NCBI GenBank assembly: GCA_018725485.1
Contig: QLUP01000079.1
Coordinates: 1-5,178 of the forward strand
Length of the DNA: 5,178 nt
DNA from: Candidatus Lithacetigena glycinireducens
GTDB taxonomy: Bacteria; Coprothermobacterota; HKB111
Direction of reading: 5' to 3'
This document shows, piece after piece, positions 1-5,093 of the stretch (its first letter is position 1; each line of letters starts with the position of its first letter). The position numbers and the translations under genes are program-made. A model generated the notes under the pieces. That model saw only the letters and a list, made by a program, of their open reading frames with translations, made no database searches and had not been told where the DNA came from.

Positions 1-150
1 TATTACTTAAAGATGTGGCTTGAGAAGGTATCTAACCTCTGATAAATATTGGGGTTAAAAATTAAACGAGTTTAAGGATGGGTAGCAGGGCTAAAAAAAT
101 GTTGTCCGCAGTGGCCAGGTTGGGTTTAGGTTGTGGACTCTTACAGGCTA
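1..150. other. Upstream region without a convincing gene
   Basis: No gene can be supported here. An open frame from base 1 ends at a TGA at 40-42 (reading YYLKMWLEKVSNL) and could be the C-terminal tail of a gene lying to the left, but 13 codons are too few to judge. Bases 78-170 form a 30-codon frame (an alternative ATG at 99 gives 23 codons, with AGGG at 87-90 eight bases upstream). Its product would be a short hydrophobic stretch followed by EKRRI; I do not recognise it. On the RNA side, TAGC at 83-86 can pair with GCTA at 90-93, and GTCCGCA at 104-110 can pair with TGTGGAC at 132-138 (seven pairs, one G-U). This could be a small structured RNA or the 3' end of an upstream transcript. No known riboswitch class is recognised. 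Confidence 0.3.
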
Positions 151-177
151 TTGAGAAACGAAGAATTTAGATATAAT
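151..177 (+). promoter_or_regulatory. Candidate sigma70-type promoter for the FIST gene
   Basis: A perfect TATAAT lies at 172-177, and TTGAGA at 151-156 matches the -35 consensus TTGACA at five of six positions. The spacer is 15 bases, shorter than the usual 16-18, which lowers confidence. Transcription would start at about 183-186, giving a 5' untranslated leader of about 85 bases that begins close to the base of the hairpin at 182-225. The surrounding stretch from 160 to 183 is strongly AT-rich, so a TATAAT match by chance is possible. Confidence 0.35.
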
Positions 178-181
178 ATAA

Positions 182-225
182 ATGTAGGAGGAGGATTCTC
201 CCAAAGCGGGACCTTCCTTCCACAT
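182..225 (+). promoter_or_regulatory. Long imperfect hairpin in the 5' leader
   Basis: Bases 182-194 (ATGTAGGAGGAGG) pair with 213-225 (CCTTCCTTCCACAT, less its first C). Twelve of thirteen positions pair, two of them as G-U, with a single A/C mismatch at 186/221. Inside it, TCCC (199-202) pairs with GGGA (208-211) around the loop AAAGC. The structure lies between the candidate promoter and the FIST start, and ends 43 bases before the ATG. No run of T follows it on the + strand, so it does not look like an intrinsic terminator for an upstream gene. It could be a regulatory or stabilising leader structure, a protein-binding site, or a copy of a dispersed palindromic repeat. It does not match a c-di-GMP riboswitch consensus that I know. 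Confidence 0.5.
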
Positions 226-268
226 AAAATGGTTAAGAGTAACATAAACTATTCATAGAAGGTGTAAA

Positions 269-1450
269 ATGTCCGTTTTTGCAGGTGTAGGAATCAGCAA
301 TATTAAGGACTCCTATCAAGCAGGTAAAGAGGCTGCTCAAAAAGCCCTCACAGAAATGGGAGGTAATCATCCCGATTTTGTTCTGGTATTTAGCACTGAC
401 AGTTTCAATCAAAAGGAGATGATCGAAGGAATAAGGGTAATCACTGGTAAGGCTTCCTTAATTGGCTGTTGTGGTGCTGGTGTGATATCAAAAGAGGGGC
501 TATCTACAGATTCTATCGCGGTTTTAGCACTTAGATCTGATGTTCTTCAAATCAATACTGGTATGGTAAATGATATCGGCCAAAATTCACGACTTGCAGG
601 AGAAAAAGTGGCTAAAGCAATACTGGATAAAGAACCAGAGAAAGGCTATAAATATCCTCCCACTTTGCTTATGCTTCCTGATGGCTTGACCTGCAATGTA
701 TGCGAATTAGTGAGAGGTGTTTACGAAAGTTTAGGACCTACTTACCAGCTTGTTGGTGGAGGAGCTGGTGACAATGTAAGATTTATCAAAACCTACCAGT
801 TTATTGATGATGAAGTCTATCACGATGCCGTTTCTGTTGCCCTTATCACTTCCGAAGTTCCGATGGGGATTGGAGTTGGACACGGGTGGTCTCCTATAGG
901 TAGACCTTTGGTTGTCACCAAATCTCAGGGAAATATTATTAGAGAAATTGAAGGAAGTCCAGCCTTTGAAGCCTATCTTGGCTATTTTGGAGATGTAACT
1001 CCCAGACTTACTCCTGAGAACTTTCCTGAGTTTGGGATGAGACATCCCTTAGGTTTACCTGACATAACAGGAGCCTATACCATAAGGGATCCACTTAAGG
1101 TAGAAGAGGATGGTTCTATATTTTGTGTGGCGGAAGTGCCTGAAAACTCAGTGGTAAGAATAATGAAAGGGGACAACGAATCTGTTATTCAAGCAGCTAA
1201 GGAGAGTGCTCAAAAGGCAGTGAATTCAATAGGGAAGAGAAAGCCTGGTTTAGCAATTGTCTTTGATTGTGTCTCAAGACTTCTACTCTTGGGAAAAGAG
1301 GCTCAAAGAGAGTTAGATACTATTAGAGATGTCATTGGTAGAGATGTGCCTTTAATTGGGTTCTTCACCTTTGGAGAGATAGGCTCTGCTAATGGTGGTC
1401 CTCCTGTTTTTCATAATAAGACAGTGGTAGTGTGTGTGATGGCCTCATAA
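269..1450 (+). CDS. FIST-domain (FIST_N plus FIST_C) signal-sensing protein
   Basis: This 393-residue soluble protein has no signal peptide or membrane segment and should act in the cytoplasm. FIST_N spans about residues 30-220, with the glycine-rich IGCCGAG at 65-71, the GGGAGDN loop at 163-169 and GVGHGWSPIG at 202-211. FIST_C spans about 225-370, with PLGLPD at 260-265 and the typical closing signature FFTFGEIGS at 365-373, followed by FHNKT at 381-385. The length matches stand-alone FIST proteins. The family is a ligand sensor, first proposed to bind small molecules such as amino acids; its NosP members bind haem and sense nitric oxide. The protein has no catalytic or output domain, so it must signal through a partner, and the c-di-GMP enzyme 80 bases downstream is the obvious candidate. 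A TCNVC pair at 141-145 is unusual and might bind metal or respond to redox. The ATG at 269 is preceded by AGAAGGTG (257-264), a reasonable ribosome binding site. The FIST call is firm; the ligand is unknown. Confidence 0.93.
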   Translation: MSVFAGVGISNIKDSYQAGKEAAQKALTEMGGNHPDFVLVFSTDSFNQKEMIEGIRVITGKASLIGCCGAGVISKEGLSTDSIAVLALRSDVLQINTGMVNDIGQNSRLAGEKVAKAILDKEPEKGYKYPPTLLMLPDGLTCNVCELVRGVYESLGPTYQLVGGGAGDNVRFIKTYQFIDDEVYHDAVSVALITSEVPMGIGVGHGWSPIGRPLVVTKSQGNIIREIEGSPAFEAYLGYFGDVTPRLTPENFPEFGMRHPLGLPDITGAYTIRDPLKVEEDGSIFCVAEVPENSVVRIMKGDNESVIQAAKESAQKAVNSIGKRKPGLAIVFDCVSRLLLLGKEAQRELDTIRDVIGRDVPLIGFFTFGEIGSANGGPPVFHNKTVVVCVMAS

Positions 1451-1470
1451 CTATTTTTTGATAAAATTAT

Positions 1471-1483
1471 GGTTAAGTTAACC
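1471..1483. promoter_or_regulatory. Palindrome GGTTAAGTTAACC between the two genes
   Basis: A perfect six-base inverted repeat (GGTTAA / TTAACC) surrounds one central G, in the 80-base gap between the FIST gene and the c-di-GMP enzyme gene, 47 bases before the latter's ATG. A looser relative, ATGGTTAAG followed by AGTAAC, occurs at 229-243 in front of the FIST gene, and both sites begin with ATGGTTAAG. A dimeric regulator could use them as operators, but AT-rich palindromes of this length arise by chance. No clear promoter or terminator is visible in this gap, so co-transcription of the two genes is the default reading. Confidence 0.3.
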
Positions 1484-1530
1484 CCTTAGACGCGATATCA
1501 TTAACAGAGTTTACAAGGAAGAATTAATTG

Positions 1531-4500
1531 ATGGCTGAAAAAAGACGAGTCAAAAATTCGCAATCTAATAATAAGAGTCTCCAATCATTAACTGATCTGG
1601 AGAAAAGAATAGTCGAACTTTCAGTTCTTTACGAGTTATCTTCCATCCCCGCAGTTGGGTTAAATATGGAGGAGATTTTCAACACGGCAATGGACAAAGC
1701 AACAAGACTGATGAAAGCAGAGAGAGCCGCCCTTTTCCTTTTAGATGAACTCACCCAGAAACTAATTATAAAAGTGGGTCAAGGATTTGGAAGAGAAGAT
1801 CTTAAAACAATCACTATCGAGCCTGGAGAGGGGTTTATTGGACAAGCATTTAAAGAAGGAAGACCAATAAATCTTTGGAACCAAGGAGGTTTTAGAAGAT
1901 TAGATCCTTTTATTAAAAGATTTCCTGTTAAATCTGCAATGATTACGCCCATAAAGGTAGGAGAAAAATTTATTGGCGTTCTTTATTCAGGAAGACTCCT
2001 TCCTCAAAAATTCACCTCAGAGGAACTAAGGTTATTCACTATTTTAGCTGATCGGGTGGGGGTAGCTATTGAAAATGCACGGCTTTTTGAAAAAGAAAAG
2101 CAGCATAGGCAACAACTATCCGATCTTCAAACAACCTCCACTGCTATCATCTCTGAGCTCAATCTAAAATCACTTTTGCAAACGATTACTGATAAAGCTG
2201 CCCAAACCTTTAATGCCCCTGCTGTTAGTCTTATGTTCTGGGATGAAAAGGAAGAGAATCTTATTATAAAAGCTAGTTTTGGTCTATCTGATGAATATGT
2301 TAAGTCTCAGCGCATTCCCAAAGATAGAGTCAATTTAGCCAAAGGGCCTGAAGGAAAATTTGTACCCTTCGTTACCTCGGATATCCGTCTTACCCCTTTC
2401 GGGGATGTTAGTCTCATTAAAAGAGAGTGTCTTTGTACTGTATTAACTATCCCACTTTTAGAATCCAGCAAGCTAATTGGTGTTGGTGCCCTCAACATTT
2501 ACAGTAAAGATAGTCCACGAGTCTTTAGTTCAGAAGATATTGAGCTTGCTCAGATCTTTGCTTATCAAGCTTCAATCGCCATCGAGAACGCTCGGCTCTT
2601 TGAAAGAGAAAAAGAAGTTGCTAAACAACTTAGAGCAATAAGTGAGATGGGAAGAGTGATTATAAGCTCCTTAGAAACTGAAAATTTATTCAAGCAGGCT
2701 GTCGATTTAGTTGAAAATGTTGGACCCTATCCTTTTGTTTTCGGATTATTATTAGATAAAGAAACCAATGAGTTAGTTCAGATAGCCAAGGCTGGAAGAA
2801 TCCAGGACAAAATTCCTTCTAAGTATAAGCAAAAGATAACAGAAGGAGTGGTTGGTCGAGCGGTTGTCACAGGTGAAATTCAGATTTCAGGAGATGTAAG
2901 CACTAATCCTTATTACTTAAAATGGTTTCCTGAGGTAAATTCCGAAATTTCTGTTCCAATTAAAACAAGGTTTGGAGAAGTGATTGGCGTTTTAGATGTT
3001 CAATCAGATAAATTCAACGCATTTAGAGAAGATGATATTACAACTATTCAAACTATCACAGACCAACTCTCAGTTGCTGTAGAAAACTTACAACTTTATA
3101 AAGATTTAGAAAAAAGAGTAAATGAATTATCCAGCCTTTACGCGATCGCACAGAGTATCACCAGTATATTAACTTTAGATGATGTTCTCAATCAAGCTCT
3201 TGCTAAATTAAGACAAGTTGTTCCCTCTCATGCAACTGCAATACTACTCTTTGATCCTTCGTTGAATGTATTAAAAGTTAAAGCTTTCTCTGGACCATCG
3301 ATAACTGGTTTGGAAACTATTCACTTTAAACCAGGACAGGGTATTACTGGAACAGCATATCAAACCAAAAAAGGCATTATTGTCCCGGATGTAGAGAAAG
3401 ACCCAAGATATATTACTGGGTTTCTGGACATTAGAAGCGAGATAGCTGTCCCCCTTATTTATCAAGATGAGATATTAGGTGTTTTAAACGCAGAGAGCAA
3501 AGAAATTAATGCCTATAATGAAGATCATCTGAGAATTGTGAATTATTTTGCTAATCAAGTAGCCATTGCCATCAGAAATGCTCAGCTATTTGAAGAGACC
3601 CAGCGTCTTGCAGCCACTGATCCCTTAACAGGTGTTTGGAATAGAGGGCATGTTGAGAAACTTCTTAAGACCGAGTTGGAACGCGCTCATCGCTTCCATC
3701 AAGAATTCTCTGTTCTTTTAATAGACTTGGACAACCTTAAGTTCTTCAACGATACCTATGGTCATTCAGCAGGGGATAAGGTTATCTGCATGCTTGCCCA
3801 GCTCCTTCTAAACACATGTCGGGAGATTGATATCGTGGGAAGATATGGAGGAGATGAATTTGTGGTTATTCTGCCCGAGACTGACGCCCCAGGTGCTACT
3901 GTGGTTGGAGAGAGAATCCTGACTGCTTTGAAAAAGGAAGCCTTCTGGACACCAAAGGCTACCAGAGTGCCGATCAACATAACCATAGGTGTTGCCTCCT
4001 ATCCCTCAGATGCTGATGAGGTTGACAGACTTTTATCTCTTGCCGATGCAGCTATGTACCGGGGCAGGGTTGGAGGAGGAGGAAGATTCTCCTCACTCAC
4101 AGCTCGTCCCCGAGAGGAGCCCGAGCCTTTGTCTACTCGTTTTGATGTGTTAGAAGGATTACTGATTGCAATAGATAGCAAGGATCATTACACCTTTAGA
4201 CACTCCCAGGAGGTTACTAAATTAGCTCTTGCCCTGGGGCAAAAGGTAGGGCTATCTCCAGAAGAGATGAGAATGCTTGAGATTGCAGGTAAGCTTCATG
4301 ATGTGGGAAAGATAGGCATCCCCTCTAATATTTTAAATAAGCCTGGAGTGCTCAATCCAGAAGAATGGAAGGCGATTCAGGAGCATCCTCGCTTAGGATA
4401 CTTGATCTTACAGCAAATTCAACAAATAGAACAAGCACTTCAGGTTGTGTTACTTCATCATGAACGGTATAACGGTGAAGGTTACCCATCAAATCTAAAA

Positions 4501-4704
4501 GGTGAGGATATACCACTCCTTGCCAGGATCTTAGCTATTGCTGATGCATTTTCAGCTATGCAGACTGACCGACCTTATCGAAAAGCATTAACCCCTGCGG
4601 AAGCCGTCCATGAACTGCTGCTTAATGCTGGAAAGCAATTTGACCCCGAGTTAGTAGAGAAGTTCATTGAACTCGTTGAAAAAGGCGAGATCAGTTCGTC
4701 ATGA
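1531..4704 (+). CDS. Bifunctional c-di-GMP enzyme: 4x GAF, GGDEF cyclase, HD-GYP phosphodiesterase
   Basis: This 1057-residue cytoplasmic protein has no membrane segments. Domains in order: coiled-coil lead-in 20-40; GAF1 about 43-185; GAF2 207-356; GAF3 378-521; GAF4 548-685; GGDEF 693-855; linker 856-869; HD-GYP 870-1050. The GAFs end in helices carrying ENARLFE (181, 352) or variants (518, 682), typical signalling helices. The cyclase keeps DLDNLKFFND (732-741), GHSAGD (744-749), GGDEF (773-777) and the RxxD product-inhibition site (764-767). Asn740 and Asp749, the guanine-contacting pair, argue for c-di-GMP rather than cGAMP. The phosphodiesterase keeps H891, the HD pair 923-924 with K927, H952, HH 976-977, GYP 984-986, D1005 and RPYR 1014-1017. 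One chain should therefore make c-di-GMP from two GTP and hydrolyse it. I chose the ATG at 1531; a TTG directly before it (1528) could also serve, and AAGGAAG (1515-1521) suits both. It is probably in an operon with the upstream FIST sensor. Both activities are inferred from conserved residues. Confidence 0.96.
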   Translation: MAEKRRVKNSQSNNKSLQSLTDLEKRIVELSVLYELSSIPAVGLNMEEIFNTAMDKATRLMKAERAALFLLDELTQKLIIKVGQGFGREDLKTITIEPGEGFIGQAFKEGRPINLWNQGGFRRLDPFIKRFPVKSAMITPIKVGEKFIGVLYSGRLLPQKFTSEELRLFTILADRVGVAIENARLFEKEKQHRQQLSDLQTTSTAIISELNLKSLLQTITDKAAQTFNAPAVSLMFWDEKEENLIIKASFGLSDEYVKSQRIPKDRVNLAKGPEGKFVPFVTSDIRLTPFGDVSLIKRECLCTVLTIPLLESSKLIGVGALNIYSKDSPRVFSSEDIELAQIFAYQASIAIENARLFEREKEVAKQLRAISEMGRVIISSLETENLFKQAVDLVENVGPYPFVFGLLLDKETNELVQIAKAGRIQDKIPSKYKQKITEGVVGRAVVTGEIQISGDVSTNPYYLKWFPEVNSEISVPIKTRFGEVIGVLDVQSDKFNAFREDDITTIQTITDQLSVAVENLQLYKDLEKRVNELSSLYAIAQSITSILTLDDVLNQALAKLRQVVPSHATAILLFDPSLNVLKVKAFSGPSITGLETIHFKPGQGITGTAYQTKKGIIVPDVEKDPRYITGFLDIRSEIAVPLIYQDEILGVLNAESKEINAYNEDHLRIVNYFANQVAIAIRNAQLFEETQRLAATDPLTGVWNRGHVEKLLKTELERAHRFHQEFSVLLIDLDNLKFFNDTYGHSAGDKVICMLAQLLLNTCREIDIVGRYGGDEFVVILPETDAPGATVVGERILTALKKEAFWTPKATRVPINITIGVASYPSDADEVDRLLSLADAAMYRGRVGGGGRFSSLTARPREEPEPLSTRFDVLEGLLIAIDSKDHYTFRHSQEVTKLALALGQKVGLSPEEMRMLEIAGKLHDVGKIGIPSNILNKPGVLNPEEWKAIQEHPRLGYLILQQIQQIEQALQVVLLHHERYNGEGYPSNLKGEDIPLLARILAIADAFSAMQTDRPYRKALTPAEAVHELLLNAGKQFDPELVEKFIELVEKGEISSS

Positions 4705-4823
4705 CCTACTGAGCCTTTCATAAATAATGGAGACAGGCATATTTTTAAGCAAGTAAATATCAATATTATCCTTTAAATATATAGGTGGATACAATAAAAT
4801 AATTCTGCCTATCCCCTTAATCA
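4705..4823. other. AT-rich 3' flank of the enzyme gene, no gene
   Basis: No gene is visible on either strand. Just after the stop codon, GCCT (4713-4716) can pair with AGGC (4735-4738), and this is followed by ATATTTTT (4739-4746). This could be a very weak intrinsic terminator, but the stem has only four pairs and an 18-base loop. Further on, 4782-4791 pairs with 4810-4819 at nine of ten positions (core GGATA / TATCC, one G-U, one mismatch) around an AT-rich 18-base loop, with no T run after it. Transcription may end near here, but no convincing terminator can be pointed out. Confidence 0.4.
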
Positions 4824-4857
4824 TCATTGCGGGCAACTGAAGGTTGCGAAACAAACT
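4824..4857. repeat. Palindromic repeat, TTGCG family, copy 1 (degenerate)
   Basis: The element reads TCATTGCGGGCAAC, TGAAG, then GTTGCGAAACAAACTC. GCAAC (4833-4837) pairs with GTTGC (4843-4847) around the loop TGAAG. The outer frame, CATTGCG on the left and a CAA-containing right end, resembles the widespread dispersed repeat with CATTGCGAG on the left and GGCAATC on the right. Two further members lie at 4966-5022 and 5041-5078. The right arm is degenerate here. Confidence 0.5.
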
Positions 4858-4878
4858 CATGTTTTATCGATTGTTCCT

Positions 4879-4919
4879 TTACTTCTCCTCCCTTGATGGG
4901 AGGAGATAGAGGAGGGTGA
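4879..4919. repeat. Direct repeat A, copy 1, with internal hairpin
   Basis: TCTCCTCCC (4884-4892) and GGGAGGAGA (4898-4906) form a perfect nine-base stem around the loop TTGAT, followed by AGAGGAGGGTGA (4908-4919). The first 29 bases (4879-4907) are identical to 5094-5122, and the final 12 are identical to 5125-5136. No T run follows the stem, so it is better read as a dispersed palindromic repeat than as an intrinsic terminator. Confidence 0.85.
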
Positions 4920-4930
4920 AGTTCTCTGTC

Positions 4931-4952
4931 ACTCTGGACCCCAATCCAGAGT
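4931..4952. repeat. Palindrome ACTCTGGA / TCCAGAGT
   Basis: A perfect eight-base stem (4931-4938 with 4945-4952) surrounds the six-base loop CCCCAA. With the GTC in front of it (GTCACTCTGGACCCC), it resembles from memory a common dispersed repeat that starts GTCATTCTGGACCCC. It lies between the two copies of direct repeat A and abuts the TTGCG-family copy at 4966. Confidence 0.6.
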
Positions 4953-4965
4953 CTCCTTCACTTTG

Positions 4966-5022
4966 TCTTTGCGAGCCCCGCACCTATTCACCAATCTCCA
5001 ATAGGTGTGGGGTGTGGCAATC
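4966..5022. repeat. Palindromic repeat, TTGCG family, copy 2 (long arm)
   Basis: CCCCGCACCTATT (4976-4988) pairs with AATAGGTGTGGGG (5000-5012) over 13 positions, one of them G-U in RNA, around the 11-base loop CACCAATCTCC. Outside it, TTGC (4969-4972) matches GCAA (5017-5020). The frame TTTGCGAG ... TGTGGCAATC is the recognisable outer part of the family. The inner arm differs in sequence and length from the other two copies but still folds. Confidence 0.7.
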
Positions 5023-5040
5023 CCATGTTCTCTCCTCTTT

Positions 5041-5078
5041 GTCATCGCAAGACTGCCAAAGGCGGTCAAGCGACCTTA
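5041..5078. repeat. Palindromic repeat, TTGCG family, copy 3
   Basis: GTCATCGCAA leads into GACTGCC (5051-5057), which pairs with GGCGGTC (5061-5067) over seven positions, one of them G-U, around the loop AAA. CGC (5046-5048) and GCG (5070-5072) extend the symmetry outside. The lead-in TCTCCTCTTTGTCATCGCAAG (5031-5051, in two parts: TCTCCT and CTTTGTC onward) matches 4952-4975 in front of copy 2, apart from three extra bases and a few substitutions there. A longer unit than the hairpin alone is therefore duplicated. Confidence 0.6.
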
Positions 5079-5093
5079 TCTTTTATCGCCCCC

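Noticed and set aside
1-42. Tail YYLKMWLEKVSNL of a possible upstream gene, similar to YYLKWFPEV inside GAF3
   Set aside because: Thirteen codons cannot establish a gene, and the short resemblance to GAF3 (TATTACTTAAA in both) is likely chance in AT-rich DNA.
229-258. Leader peptide MVKSNINYS before the FIST gene
   Set aside because: It lacks a properly spaced ribosome binding site and shows no run of a regulatory amino acid.
43-268. A c-di-GMP riboswitch in the leader of the c-di-GMP operon
   Set aside because: The leader has GGG- and GCA-containing segments, but I cannot match the conserved cores of class I or class II c-di-GMP riboswitches. A covariance-model search would settle it.
3142-3149. 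GCGATCGC, the cyanobacterial HIP1 octamer
   Set aside because: There is only one copy, within coding sequence, in over 5 kb; HIP1-rich cyanobacterial DNA would normally show several.
4713-4746. Intrinsic terminator after the enzyme gene
   Set aside because: The stem has only four pairs with an 18-base loop; the T run is present, but the hairpin is too weak to call.
731-4763. Several minus-strand open frames of 60-104 codons within the two genes
   Set aside because: They are antisense to well-supported coding sequence with clear FIST, GAF, GGDEF and HD-GYP motifs, and their products show no recognisable pattern.
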